From: Candidatus Obscuribacterales bacterium
GTDB lineage: Bacteria > Cyanobacteriota > Vampirovibrionia > Obscuribacterales > Obscuribacteraceae
Reading direction: 5' to 3'
Assembly: GCA_021732085.1 (NCBI GenBank)
Contig: JAKFVQ010000027.1
Span: 62,001 to 126,000, forward strand
Length of the DNA: 64,000 nt
The stretch's first letter is position 1. The number at the start of each line of letters is the position of its first letter. A program made the translations under genes and the position numbers. Below the pieces are notes generated by a model. The model did not search any database, was not told where the DNA came from, and saw only the letters and a list, made by a program, of their open reading frames with translations. Positions 50,984 to 60,400 of the stretch are shown here, one piece after another.

Positions 50984-52006
50984 ATGAGTGAATCTTCCTG
51001 GCTCGATAATTACAACTGGCTTCAGCCCATCGGTGAAGGTGGCATGGGCTCTGTGTACCTTGCCGAGGATAAGCGCAACGGTAATGCGCCTTGCGTTATC
51101 AAACAGATCAAATACGAATACAAAGATCTTGCGTCTCAAGCGGAGATGATTAAAGTCTGCCAGCGCGAGGCGGATTTGCTCCGGAAGCTAAATCATCGAG
51201 GAATTGTCAAGTTTCTGGACGATCATTATTCCGTCGAGGGGCTGTACGTTGTTATGGAATACATTCCTGGCAGCAACCTTGAAGGCGTCATGAATAAGGA
51301 AGGTCCGCTTGATTCCGAGACTGTGGTCCGAATCGGTCTTCAGTGTTGTGACGTTCTCGAATATCTCCACAGTGCAGAGCCGCCGATCATTTATCGGGAT
51401 CTCAAACCCAGTAATTTGATGCTTCGCCCCGATGGGCTTGTTGTTTTCATTGATTTTGGTATCGCCAGAGATTTCGAGCCTAAAGGACCGGCTACACGGG
51501 TGGTCACTTCGGGATATTCGCCACCGGAACAATACTTCGGAAAGCCGGAGCCTCGCGGTGATCTCTATTCGCTTGGTGCCACCATGCACCATTTGCTCAC
51601 AGGGGTCAGACCGAAGCCGCTGACTGCCTGCCACCCGGCTGCGCTCAATTCCGGTGTCCTTCCTGCGCTTGATGCGCTCATTTTTCAAATGACTTCGCAT
51701 GATAAGGACGAGCGTCCACCCTCAGCTCGTGCTGTGCAATACGAGTTATTTCGCATTTATCAGAGTTTGCATCCGGATTTCGAAATTCCTGACCTTGGAA
51801 TTGAGGAAGAGTTCGAAGAAGAGGAACGCGAAAGGCGAGAAGAATTGCGAACGGAAGTTCGCTTGCGTCGTATGCGCAATCCTCGTGGAACGTCCAGCCA
51901 GAAGCGCCTTCAAAGTGAAGATGACGATGATACCGAAGCTGGTGGCGTCGCTGGATTGTTTGCGCGATTCAAAGACTGGGTCAATAACATCACGGGAAGA
52001 CAATAA
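50984..52006 (+). CDS. Eukaryote-like Ser/Thr protein kinase
   Basis: This encodes 340 residues from the ATG at 50984; the frame opens with a GTG at 50948. The kinase domain spans residues ~10-275 and has all key motifs: GEGGMGSVYLAED loop, Lys40 in CVIKQI, Asp139 in IIYRDLKPSNLML (Tyr replaces the usual His of HRD), Asp157 in IDFGIARDF, and SPPEQYFGKPEPRGDLYSLG as the activation and F-helix region. The C-terminal ~65 residues are charged and coiled (EEEFEEEERERREELRTEVRLRR), ending in an amphipathic stretch, with no PASTA repeats or membrane helix. It should be an active cytoplasmic kinase. It is divergent from ssb. Confidence 0.92.
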   Translation: MSESSWLDNYNWLQPIGEGGMGSVYLAEDKRNGNAPCVIKQIKYEYKDLASQAEMIKVCQREADLLRKLNHRGIVKFLDDHYSVEGLYVVMEYIPGSNLEGVMNKEGPLDSETVVRIGLQCCDVLEYLHSAEPPIIYRDLKPSNLMLRPDGLVVFIDFGIARDFEPKGPATRVVTSGYSPPEQYFGKPEPRGDLYSLGATMHHLLTGVRPKPLTACHPAALNSGVLPALDALIFQMTSHDKDERPPSARAVQYELFRIYQSLHPDFEIPDLGIEEEFEEEERERREELRTEVRLRRMRNPRGTSSQKRLQSEDDDDTEAGGVAGLFARFKDWVNNITGRQ

Positions 52007-52101
52007 GTATCTCGCGATAACCTCTCAAGAATCTCTCAGAAGCTTATCAACTGCGCTCACCATGAAATCACGTTAAGCTGAATAGTGGCAGATTTGTACC
52101 T

Positions 52102-52263
52102 GATTTGTGGCAAAAATTTGGCACGGATTTGGCATCGCATTTTTGACTGTCGTAGAAATCCCCATACTTTCACATGGAACATTTGTTATGAGACTCATGA
52201 CAAGGCTGCTGCGAATCGCATACAGAGCGGATCTCCATTGATGCCAAATTTCTGCCACAAAAT
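52102..52263. repeat. Small element bounded by 22-bp inverted repeats
   Basis: The left end (52102-52123, GATTTGTGGCAAAAATTTGGCA) and the right end (52242-52263, TGCCAAATTTCTGCCACAAAAT) are inverted copies with 19 of 22 positions matching, 162 bp apart outer edge to outer edge. Half-site copies (ATTTGGCA, GTGGCA) also occur just left and inside. It lies in the gap between the Ser/Thr kinase gene and the small membrane protein gene. It may be a MITE-like element or the coding region of a structured RNA. Confidence 0.6.
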
Positions 52264-52385
52264 TGTCAGCTCGCTTGCGTGTGGAAATCACGCTGTAATT
52301 TACTTGCGGTGTGATCCATTGTCATGCATACTTACTTCATTGGCACGTGGCGGCAAAAGCAAGGTATATCGTTTTTATGCATTTG

Positions 52386-52574
52386 ATGAAATCCCGTTTA
52401 CTTTCTCACGTAGATAACCTTGATACGTATTTGTATTGGTTTGTGGTTGCTCTAATCGCGATCGGAATCATCAATAACAATATTGTCCCGCCGAAATTGG
52501 ATGTTGTAGTTTTCTCTGGAATATTTTTCTTCTGCATGGTTTTGAAACCGATGATCATGACGCGGTCCCGCTGA
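52386..52574 (+). CDS. Small membrane protein, hypothetical
   Basis: This encodes 62 residues from the ATG at 52386; the frame opens at 52311 and the next ATG upstream is 52377. Two hydrophobic helices are evident: YLYWFVVALIAIGII and LDVVVFSGIFFFCMVLKPMIM, joined by a short NNN-PP loop, with basic ends. No ribosome site is convincing. It could be a small integral protein of unknown role, or a chance frame next to the inverted-repeat element. Confidence 0.45.
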   Translation: MKSRLLSHVDNLDTYLYWFVVALIAIGIINNNIVPPKLDVVVFSGIFFFCMVLKPMIMTRSR

Positions 52575-52708
52575 GGCAGAAGCAGGCGTTTCGGGTTGAA
52601 CTGAGCTGACAGGATTATTGCTTGCTAGAGTCTCCATGATGCGAGCCAAGACGCGCTGTAAGGTTAGGTCTTGTGAGCGGTCCCGTTTGGGCTGTCGCAG
52701 CGCTCCCA

Positions 52709-55700
52709 TTAGAGCTGTTTCGGAATTTCAGCGGTTACGGTGGTGTAAGGCATGCGCACTACGAAGCAGTTGGAATTATTCTGTGATTCGATTTGAACTG
52801 TGCCACCATGAGAGGTGATGATCTTTGCGGCTAAAGGCATCGCCAATTCTGCACGGAACATGTCATCGTTGAATTTTTCTTTGAGCGACGGATCTTTCGT
52901 GCGCTCGAAAAGACTTTGTCTTATTGCAGGCTGAATCTCAGCGGCATTGTCAAAGATCCGGAATTCGATGCCGGGCCCCAGATAATTAGCCATCACTCTA
53001 ATTGGATTGCGCTTCTCGGCTGATTGAGTGATGCCACTACCGGCCATCTGACTCTGATGCGAACCGGAATTTCGAAACGCCAAATACTTGATTAGAATTG
53101 CAATTGCTTGCGTTAAGCGTTCTGCGTCGCAACCCAGCGGACGCGCATTCTCCTCACCCATTATTTTCATTTGCAGTGGAATGCGATTATCATTCGACAT
53201 TTTTTGAAGCGCAGTAAAGAGTTCGGGAATCGCCATCGCTGTTTTCGCCAATTTCATTTCGCCCGCTTCGAGTTTCTCAAGATCGAGGATATCGTTCGTT
53301 AGCTCGAGAAGCGCGTCGCAATGGCGTTCTATAATCTTCAATTGCCCTTTTGCGGGCTCGGCGACCGGGCCGAATGCGTTTGCCGATATCAAATTGGCGA
53401 TGCCCAATACGCCAGTAAGAGGAGTGCGTAAATCATGACTAACCACTGCCAGGAAGTCTTTGCGCAATTGATCCAGCTGCTTTCTGTCTGTGTTATCGCG
53501 AACTACGCAAAATGAGCTCGGATTTCCCTTTGGTCTTGATACTGTCCACAAGGTCCAGCGAAGGTTCCCGTCGGCAGTTACAATCCGCGCTTCAATCGTT
53601 TCTTCAATCGCTGCGGTGGCACTGCCTCCAATAACATCATTCAGCTTTGGCAAGTCTTCTGGATGCAGCACTGCTGCGATGCCGCGTTTCAATAAGTCAT
53701 CGGCCTTAAATCCCCAAGCTTTTTCCGCTGCGGGGTTCAGATTCGTGAACTTGCCATCCTTTGCTACTATGCCTAGCACGTCCCTTGAGTTATCGAAAAC
53801 AGCGCGCTCACGCTTCCGGGTATCTAGCAACATTTCTGCTGCGTCATGAAAGGATGCGTCGAGATCAGATATTTCATCGCCACCGCCTACGGGATCATTC
53901 AATGTTTCTTCGTTTGCCAGGCGCCGTGCATTGTCAGACATGATCATGAGTCGCTTGGATACATTCAAGGCAAAGAATATACCCAGGAACAATGATGCTC
54001 CCAAATTCGCGACCAATCCTAAAGCGAGCATGCGCTTCTGTTCTTCGCGGGCCCGCCTTTCTATGGCTGGATCAGTTTTTTCTTTATCCTCTGCTGTTGC
54101 CATGATCGTATTGAGATTTTTGATGATGGAAAGCATGTTAGCGACGCCTTCTAAAGCCTGCTCTGTTCCGCTGGTTCTCTCGAAATTTCTGAGGCGTGAC
54201 GCTGCTTTATTTACTTTTTCCATTGGAGATGTGAATCGTGTATCACCGCCTATAGTGTCGGTGAGGCGTCCCAGCTTATTATCCCAGCTAGTCTTGTAAT
54301 CATTGTCACTGGCGACCCTACCTGCATTCGCTGGCGTGTGAACCCACGTAGAAGAAAATTCGAGCAGTACTCTCAATGCATCGCTGGCTAGAAATGCGAT
54401 GTTACGCATTTGAACTTCGCGGTTTCGTTCTTGATGGACTTCCAGAAGCGTCTTTGCCAGACCACCTGTGAGCATGAGTTCAAAGACCAAAGGCAAGCCA
54501 ATCAGTATCAGACCCTGGGCCGCCAGCGACAGTCCTGCACTTCGCTTCTTTGCGGGAGAAGAATGCTCGACCTTCGCTGGACCGGTCTTGAGCTTGAGTC
54601 TGGTTGTTCGGCTTGGTCGCCTGAACAATGCCTCGTCTTCTGCTGCTTGTTTTGTTTTTACTTGTTCGAAGATTGCTCGGTTTGAAGGCAATGTGAACCA
54701 AAACGTGCTGCCGACGCCCTCCCTGCTGTCTACGCCAATTTGTCCTCCATGTTCTTCGACCAGCTGTTTGCAGATAGGTAATCCCAACCCAGTCCCGGCC
54801 TTACGTTTTGCGTCGCCGACTTCGACTTGCTGAAATTTTTTGAAAACCGCATCGATTTGCGATGGAGGGATGCCGCGCCCAGAATCCTGTACGGCGAATC
54901 TCACCCAGCTGCTATCAATAGGTTGCGCCGTTATTAGAACGGTGCCGTTCGTGTCAGTGAATTTGACGGCATTCGACAAGAGATTTACCAGTACCTGCAA
55001 TACTTTGTCTTCATCCGCATAGACAGGAACCTCATTGGAGCAAGACTTGTTTTGTAGTTGCAATTTTTTCTTGTCTGCCAATACTTGAATTTCACTGAGT
55101 GCGCGTTCATTTAGCTGCGCTGCTGAGATACTTTTCTGATTGAGTTCAAGTTTTCCTGATTCCATTTCTGTAACTTGAACCAAATCTCTGACAAGAGTGT
55201 TCAATCGCTTCAGGTTTCTCTCAGCAAGGGAAAGCTTCTCCACAGATGCTGCCGGCAAACCGGTGACAATTCCAGCGACCAGGTCTTGTACAGATTTCCC
55301 AATTTGCAAAAGAGGCTTTTGCAGATCTTGACTGATAACAGCAAGGAAGTTTTTCCGCTCTTGCTCGATTGCCTTCTGCTCTGTTATGTCATGGAAAATA
55401 AAGAATAGGTTGCGCGTTTCTGCCGACCAATAGATGGACCACAGTCCATGAATATATTCTCCGTGTCGGTTGATAATTGCTGCTTCAAAGGTGCTGGGCG
55501 CATCGTTATTTTTTGTCTGCGCCAGGTTTTCCATAAAGATGGCTCGCTCGGCTGGCACGATAAGTTGCTCTACACTGGTTAATTGCAGACGTTCAATTGG
55601 ATATTTCCAGTTCCGTTCTCCAGCGGGATTAATGCGCAGGAATTTGTTATTTTCATCCAGAACAGCTATGACATCGCTTGCATTATTGAACAGGGATTTT

Positions 55701-56482
55701 TCAATCTCGGCCGCTTTTATGAGCTTCTTTGCCATCTGGTGGAAAGCATGGTCGAGCCGACCAATCTCATCATTTCCTCCCATCTCTGGTATCAGCCAGG
55801 CTTTTCCGGTAATCGCTTGCGTATTTTTTGCAATCACGCCAATGCGATCGAGAAAGCTCTTTTTGAAAAAGATCCAGAGTCCAATCGCGGTGGCGATATT
55901 TAGCAAGATGCCGGAAGCGACGATACCATATTCAATTGCAAGTGTTCTTTGGTATTGTTCTTGCAATGCCAGTGTTGCATCGTCACCTTTTTTGAGCAGT
56001 CCAGCCATGTTAAAAGCAACGAGGTCCTGGGCTTTATTAAACTGATCAGTTAGCTGTTTGATGGAATCGTCAAAGGACATTTCCATGTTTTCGCTCGCCA
56101 TTCTTCGTCCTTCACGCAAAGTATTTAGAAAGAGATCGAAAATCTCTTTTACCTTTGCTGCATCTTCGGGCGGAAATTGGTCCTGATGCTTGTGATAATA
56201 ATCGTCTGTCTCTTTGACAGTGTCATCCACATCGACAATAATTTTGTCGAACAAGTCGAGATACTTTTGCGATTTTGTATAAAGTCCTATGGTCAGGAGA
56301 AATGGCAACAGCGCAGACTGTCCAAAGGAATGGGCGCTTAGCGAAGTTTGGTGCCGGTGAATCCGTTCAATCTCGCGCTCTTTCTCTGCCAGATTCAAGA
56401 CGCCGAAAATCGAGGCAATGAAAATTACCTCGACCAATAATGGAAGCGTTGCCAGAATCAATCCTCGATATATTACTTTCAA
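52709..56482 (-). CDS. Tandem (double) histidine kinase with complementary degenerate halves
   Basis: This encodes 1257 residues holding two complete sensor-kinase layouts in tandem. Each half has two membrane helices, a HAMP-like segment, a PAS domain, a HisKA region and an HATPase region. In the first half the phospho-acceptor His is replaced by Gln385 (AVISQDLQKP), but the ATP-binding domain is intact: Asn504 (LLSNAVKF), DSGRGIPP, GTGLGLPICKQL. In the second half His1016 (AVVSHDLRTP) is present, but the ATP domain lacks a clear N-box and G-boxes (LTQAIAILIKYLAFRNSG). One half could therefore phosphorylate the other inside one chain. It lies 24 bases downstream of ddl, same strand. No linked response regulator is adjacent. 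Family is sure; the division of labour is inferred. Confidence 0.9.
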   Translation of the reverse strand: MKVIYRGLILATLPLLVEVIFIASIFGVLNLAEKEREIERIHRHQTSLSAHSFGQSALLPFLLTIGLYTKSQKYLDLFDKIIVDVDDTVKETDDYYHKHQDQFPPEDAAKVKEIFDLFLNTLREGRRMASENMEMSFDDSIKQLTDQFNKAQDLVAFNMAGLLKKGDDATLALQEQYQRTLAIEYGIVASGILLNIATAIGLWIFFKKSFLDRIGVIAKNTQAITGKAWLIPEMGGNDEIGRLDHAFHQMAKKLIKAAEIEKSLFNNASDVIAVLDENNKFLRINPAGERNWKYPIERLQLTSVEQLIVPAERAIFMENLAQTKNNDAPSTFEAAIINRHGEYIHGLWSIYWSAETRNLFFIFHDITEQKAIEQERKNFLAVISQDLQKPLLQIGKSVQDLVAGIVTGLPAASVEKLSLAERNLKRLNTLVRDLVQVTEMESGKLELNQKSISAAQLNERALSEIQVLADKKKLQLQNKSCSNEVPVYADEDKVLQVLVNLLSNAVKFTDTNGTVLITAQPIDSSWVRFAVQDSGRGIPPSQIDAVFKKFQQVEVGDAKRKAGTGLGLPICKQLVEEHGGQIGVDSREGVGSTFWFTLPSNRAIFEQVKTKQAAEDEALFRRPSRTTRLKLKTGPAKVEHSSPAKKRSAGLSLAAQGLILIGLPLVFELMLTGGLAKTLLEVHQERNREVQMRNIAFLASDALRVLLEFSSTWVHTPANAGRVASDNDYKTSWDNKLGRLTDTIGGDTRFTSPMEKVNKAASRLRNFERTSGTEQALEGVANMLSIIKNLNTIMATAEDKEKTDPAIERRAREEQKRMLALGLVANLGASLFLGIFFALNVSKRLMIMSDNARRLANEETLNDPVGGGDEISDLDASFHDAAEMLLDTRKRERAVFDNSRDVLGIVAKDGKFTNLNPAAEKAWGFKADDLLKRGIAAVLHPEDLPKLNDVIGGSATAAIEETIEARIVTADGNLRWTLWTVSRPKGNPSSFCVVRDNTDRKQLDQLRKDFLAVVSHDLRTPLTGVLGIANLISANAFGPVAEPAKGQLKIIERHCDALLELTNDILDLEKLEAGEMKLAKTAMAIPELFTALQKMSNDNRIPLQMKIMGEENARPLGCDAERLTQAIAILIKYLAFRNSGSHQSQMAGSGITQSAEKRNPIRVMANYLGPGIEFRIFDNAAEIQPAIRQSLFERTKDPSLKEKFNDDMFRAELAMPLAAKIITSHGGTVQIESQNNSNCFVVRMPYTTVTAEIPKQL

Positions 56483-56506
56483 GAGGATTCCCTGGTTGTC
56501 GGCGTA

Positions 56507-57490
56507 TTATTTGTCCAATCCTGCGCTGAGCAGAATGCGTTCAACAAGTTGGTCGTAGCTGATACCAATGTGTTCGGCCATTGCGGGCAGATCGGACGTA
56601 TCAGTCATGCCTGGCAATGTATTTACCTCCAGTACGAATGGCTGCCCTTCGCTATCGACAATCATATCGACGCGGGCATAGCCGCTACAGTTCAACGCTT
56701 TGAACGTCGCAACCGCAGTCTCCTGACAGACGCTGCTTACGTCTTCTGAAAGTTCTGCTGGCAGGATGAATTCTGTCATGCCTTTGGTGTATTTTGCTTC
56801 GTAGTCGTAGAATCCTGCTTTGGATTTTGGTCTGAGTTCCAAAATCGGCAGTGCCCAAATCGGATCCTTGCCGTTGCGCTTGGATGCTGGTTCTTCAAGA
56901 ACTCCGATGGTGATTTCCTGTCCTTTGACAAACTTCTCTAGTAAAGCCCCGCCGAATTCATTTATTGTTTCGACGAGCTTTTGTTTGATCTGTGATTTCT
57001 CAGTTATCTTATGGACACCGACCGAAGAGCCTTCATTTATAGGCTTTAGCATCACAGGAAGCCAACCGATAGAAGCAAGAATCTCATCGAGTCGCTCGCG
57101 GTCATGCTCAGTTACAACAATCGTTGGGGCGTAGGGAATATTGCTTGCCGAGAGCAGCTTCTTTGTCAGAGGTTTGCTCATAGCCAGTGCACTGGCTAAT
57201 ACACCGGAACCTGTATACGGAATACCTAGAAGTTCGAGCAGGCCTTGAACGGCACCATCTTCGCCGTACTTTCCATGCAATGCCATCAAAGCAACTTCTG
57301 TACCTTTGGCGCGCAGCTCTGAAGCCAGATCTTTTGTGACATCAACAAAATCAGCATTTTCGTAACCGAGTCGCTGCAGTGCTGCCAGGCAGTTCTTGCC
57401 GGAGCGCAAAGAGACTTCGCGTTCGTTCGACATACCGCCGCAGAGCACGGCGATTTTAGTTTTCTTGTTGATGTTAGCTGCTTTCTTCAT
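56507..57490 (-). CDS. ddl: D-alanine--D-alanine ligase
   Basis: This encodes 327 residues, an ordinary length for Ddl. It makes the D-Ala-D-Ala dipeptide for the peptidoglycan stem peptide using ATP, in the cytoplasm. The family's motifs are present: CGGMSNEREVSLRSG near the start (substrate-binding Glu), ALHGKYGEDGAVQGLLELLGIPYTGSG, MLKPINEGSSVGV (ATP loop) and VLEVNTLPGMTDTS at the end (Mg2+ and D-Ala binding). Its start overlaps the stop of murB by four bases, so it is translated with it in the murC-murB-ddl operon. The tandem kinase gene follows. Confidence 0.95.
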   Translation of the reverse strand: MKKAANINKKTKIAVLCGGMSNEREVSLRSGKNCLAALQRLGYENADFVDVTKDLASELRAKGTEVALMALHGKYGEDGAVQGLLELLGIPYTGSGVLASALAMSKPLTKKLLSASNIPYAPTIVVTEHDRERLDEILASIGWLPVMLKPINEGSSVGVHKITEKSQIKQKLVETINEFGGALLEKFVKGQEITIGVLEEPASKRNGKDPIWALPILELRPKSKAGFYDYEAKYTKGMTEFILPAELSEDVSSVCQETAVATFKALNCSGYARVDMIVDSEGQPFVLEVNTLPGMTDTSDLPAMAEHIGISYDQLVERILLSAGLDK

Positions 57491-58395
57491 GACTCACCGT
57501 TCCAGATTTCTGCGATATTGTCGGAGAATTTACCCAATGTTTTCCATTCCGGATGCAGGTGCAGTCCATGTTTTTCGTGAACTGTGTCTTGCATTCGCTT
57601 CAAGAGTTGCACCACTTCCTTTGTGGTGGCACCGCCCAGATTAATAACAAAATTGGCGTGGATTGCCGAGACTGCGGCATTCCCTTCCTTGAACTGTTTA
57701 GCGCCTGACTGATCCAATAAGAGTCCCGCTGATTTATCGGGAAGCGGATTCTTGAAGGTGCTGCCAAGGTTCGGCCAGCCCAGTGGCTGCGTTCGCCATC
57801 TATATTCTTCGTTGTGCGTGGTTATCGAAGTGATTTGCTCTGCTGAGCCCGGTTTCAGTTTTAATCGAGCAGAAAGCACAACGTGCTTTGACGGATCGAT
57901 GGCCGAATTTCGATAAACGAATTTTAGATCGTCTCTGCTCCATGTACTGACGTTTCCCGTTTCGGAATTGAGCACTTCAACGGTCTCAACAACCTCGGCC
58001 ATGCAACTGCCGTGAGCGCCTGCGTTCATAACAACTGCACCGCCGACAGTGCCGGGAATTCCGACTGCAAATTCCAGGCCGGACAATCCTAATCCGGCGG
58101 CATACTTGGCTAAGTGCGGCAATCGCGCTCCGGCATCGGCGATGAGAACATCAGGCTCTGGCGTTGATAACTTCGTCATCTGCGTCATTCGAATGACTGT
58201 GCCATCGACGCCCTCAGATGAAATGAGAGTGTTGGAACCGCCGCCCAGTATGTACCAGGGCTCTTGTTTGTTATTCAGTTTCTCGACTAATTCAATGAGT
58301 TCTTCAGCGGAACTAGGTTGGCACAAACGTGTAGCTTCGCCACCAACCTTCATGGTGGAAAATCGCCAGAGGGGGGAATTAGACGTTTCTTCCAT
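57487..58395 (-). CDS. murB: UDP-N-acetylenolpyruvoylglucosamine reductase
   Basis: This encodes 302 residues from the ATG at 58395 (MEETSN; AAGGTG upstream, overlapping the murC end by 17 bases); ATGs at 58407 and 58437 are alternatives. MurB reduces the enolpyruvyl group of UDP-GlcNAc-enolpyruvate with NADPH and bound FAD to give UDP-MurNAc. The FAD-binding motif (YILGGGSNTLIS), GIPGTVGGAVVMNAGAHG, the active-site Arg region (FVYRNSAI) and the catalytic Ser in NLGSTFKNP are all in place. It lies between murC and ddl with overlaps on both sides, indicating tight coupling. Confidence 0.95.
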   Translation of the reverse strand: MEETSNSPLWRFSTMKVGGEATRLCQPSSAEELIELVEKLNNKQEPWYILGGGSNTLISSEGVDGTVIRMTQMTKLSTPEPDVLIADAGARLPHLAKYAAGLGLSGLEFAVGIPGTVGGAVVMNAGAHGSCMAEVVETVEVLNSETGNVSTWSRDDLKFVYRNSAIDPSKHVVLSARLKLKPGSAEQITSITTHNEEYRWRTQPLGWPNLGSTFKNPLPDKSAGLLLDQSGAKQFKEGNAAVSAIHANFVINLGGATTKEVVQLLKRMQDTVHEKHGLHLHPEWKTLGKFSDNIAEIWNGES

Positions 58396-59869
58396 TGACA
58401 CCTTCATCTTGAAGCAGTTTGAGCAACGATCTTCCAACGTTGGTTATGTCGCCTGCGCCCACGGTCAAGACCATGTCGCCGGGCTTGAGATAAGCCTTGA
58501 TTTTTGGCGCCAGCTCGTTGGTTGCGCCCGCCAGGTAGTGCACTTGGTCGTGCTTCACTTCTTTGCTGAATCGCTCGGAATTTATTCCTTCGATGCTTCC
58601 CCCCCGTGCGACGTAAACGTCTGCCAGGAGCAACAAGTCGGATTCTTTGAAGGCTTCGACAAAGTCGTCCCAGAGATCGCGAAGGCGCCCGGGTTGGTGC
58701 GGTTGGAAGACAATTACAATGCGACCGTTGCGTTTTTCGCGCGTGCGGTATTGTTGTGCGGCTTCAAGAGTAGCGCGGACTTCGGTCGGATGGTGCCCGT
58801 AGTCATCTATAACAAGGATGTCGTGCTCGCTGCCGAGAATGTCGAATCTGCGTGCAACACCTGTGAACTTGGCAAGCGCGGTCGCGGTTTCTTCAAATGT
58901 GGTACCGCATTCTAAGGCGACGACTAGAGTTGCCAGCGAATTGAGTTTGTTGTGCTTGCCAGGAACACGCAGGCTAACTTTGCCAAGTTCCTTGCCTTTG
59001 TGTGTAACACTGTATGTGGTATCGTCCACAATCTTCATCAAATAGTCGGGCGTAACTTGACCGTCGTTATTAAGGCTGTACGGCGATTCTCCGTAAGTAA
59101 TGATGCGGCGCTCCAGCATCGGCATCAATTGGCGGCAGCCTGCATCGTCGCTGCAAAGTACAACAGAGTGAGCGGCGTTATTTGCAAATGATGCCATCGT
59201 CTGCAAGATCTGATCTAAACCGCCCGGATAATTTTCCATATGATCCGGTTCGATGTTTGTTACAACTGCGATGTCCGACATCATCGTGGCGTGGGTGCGG
59301 TCTGATTCATCGGCTTCGGCTACAAAATGTTCGCCTTTGCCCGCATGCGCATTTGATTTCATGCGGGCGAAGATGCCACCAACTACAACAGATGGATCTT
59401 TGCCTGCGTCTAAAAGGACCTCGGCAAGCATTCCGGTCGTCGTTGTCTTGCCGTGCGTGCCGGAGATGGCAAGCAGCTTCTTCTTCGATGCCAGGTAGGC
59501 TAGAACTTCTGAGCGATGATAGACAGGCAGGTCTTTTTCAAGTGCTGCAGCTAGCTCGGGATTCTCTTTATTGATGGCGGTTGAAAGAACGATAGCTTTG
59601 GCTTTGCCAACATTTTCTGCCTGATGGCCAACAAAAACCTGGGCACCGAGCGACTTGAGCTCTTCGGTAATCTCGCTGCCGGCTTTATCTGAGCCTGAAA
59701 CGGCATTCCCTTCGGCGAGCAATAATCTGGCCAGTGCTGACATACCGATGCCGCCGATACCTACAAAGTGTATCGGTCCATCAATTGATGCCAGGCTCGG
59801 TTTATTCTTTGTGTCGAGCCGATTTACTCCGGCTGCGCCTTCCACTGAGCGGCTGGTATCAATTTCCAA
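58379..59869 (-). CDS. murC: UDP-N-acetylmuramate--L-alanine ligase
   Basis: This encodes 496 residues, about the usual MurC length plus a short N-terminal extension of 30 residues. MurC adds L-Ala to UDP-MurNAc with ATP, the first amino-acid step of the stem peptide. Visible motifs are the UDP-binding Rossmann loop (IHFVGIGGIGMSALARLL), the P-loop GTHGKTTTT at 137-145, EADESDRTH and NIEPDHMENY in the central domain, and DDYGHHPTEV and FQPHQPGRL in the C-terminal domain. It is first in the murC-murB-ddl operon, with rpsT upstream on the same strand and a hairpin between. Confidence 0.96.
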   Translation of the reverse strand: MEIDTSRSVEGAAGVNRLDTKNKPSLASIDGPIHFVGIGGIGMSALARLLLAEGNAVSGSDKAGSEITEELKSLGAQVFVGHQAENVGKAKAIVLSTAINKENPELAAALEKDLPVYHRSEVLAYLASKKKLLAISGTHGKTTTTGMLAEVLLDAGKDPSVVVGGIFARMKSNAHAGKGEHFVAEADESDRTHATMMSDIAVVTNIEPDHMENYPGGLDQILQTMASFANNAAHSVVLCSDDAGCRQLMPMLERRIITYGESPYSLNNDGQVTPDYLMKIVDDTTYSVTHKGKELGKVSLRVPGKHNKLNSLATLVVALECGTTFEETATALAKFTGVARRFDILGSEHDILVIDDYGHHPTEVRATLEAAQQYRTREKRNGRIVIVFQPHQPGRLRDLWDDFVEAFKESDLLLLADVYVARGGSIEGINSERFSKEVKHDQVHYLAGATNELAPKIKAYLKPGDMVLTVGAGDITNVGRSLLKLLQDEGVNGRNV

Positions 59870-59890
59870 GTTGAAATCCTCGCACTAAAC

Positions 59891-59924
59891 AATCTCTGCG
59901 GCCAGGATAACCCAGGCAGAGATT
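59891..59924 (-). terminator. Hairpin between rpsT and murC
   Basis: AATCTCTGC and GCAGAGATT form a perfect nine-base stem with a 16-base loop, followed on the minus strand by GTTTAG. It lies 59 bases after the rpsT stop and 22 bases before the murC start. The short T-run suggests a leaky terminator that could reduce read-through from rpsT into the mur operon. Confidence 0.6.
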
Positions 59925-59982
59925 TTGTATGCTAAACCAATGCAAAACCGTTGTTAAATAGCGAACGAAGTCGGAGGGCTGT

Positions 59983-60249
59983 TTAGCCTGCAGACTTGCG
60001 AACGTTCATTACCAAGCGAGCTTTGCGACGAGCAGCGGTATTTTTGTGAAGGACACCCTTTGCAACTGCGCGATCGATAGTCGAAAACGCTTCGTTGAGT
60101 GAGCCAGCAAGAGTGGTCTTGTCGGCTTTCTTCAGGGACTCTTCGACCTTGTTGCGCGCAGTGCGAACTGCGGATTTCCATGAGCGATTACGCTCGCGGT
60201 TACGCTCGGCAACGTCGACTCTTTTAATAGCGGATTTTATTCTAGGCAC
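59983..60249 (-). CDS. rpsT: 30S ribosomal protein S20
   Basis: This encodes 88 residues, highly basic and almost fully helical, matching bacterial S20 in length and pattern: MPRIKSAIKRV at the start, RNRSWKSAVRTARNKVEESL in the middle, and GVLHKNTAARRKARLVMNV at the end. S20 binds 16S rRNA early in 30S assembly. It stands alone on the minus strand between a terminator (60352-60370) and the hairpin before murC. Confidence 0.96.
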   Translation of the reverse strand: MPRIKSAIKRVDVAERNRERNRSWKSAVRTARNKVEESLKKADKTTLAGSLNEAFSTIDRAVAKGVLHKNTAARRKARLVMNVRKSAG

Positions 60250-60351
60250 GGCTAGGAATTCCCAACAACTTATACAAATAGGCTGACAATTCTAGCACAA
60301 GCCGTATTTTGTCCACTCCTTGGCGCGCCCGATGTGAAGAAAAAGTACAAA

Positions 60352-60370
60352 GTCCGGCTTTTGGCCGGAC
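60352..60370 (-). terminator. Rho-independent terminator of the 60401-60892 gene
   Basis: GTCCGGC and GCCGGAC form a perfect seven-base GC-rich stem with a five-base loop. On the minus strand it is followed by TTTGTACTTTTT. It begins 30 bases after the stop of the upstream gene and lies about 100 bases before the rpsT start, a textbook intrinsic terminator. Confidence 0.85.
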
Positions 60371-60400
60371 CTTGCAGTAGCTTTTAGTCAGTGACGACTT

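Noticed and set aside
58049..58915. 288-codon plus-strand frame
   Set aside because: Antisense to murB and murC, which are certain by motif.
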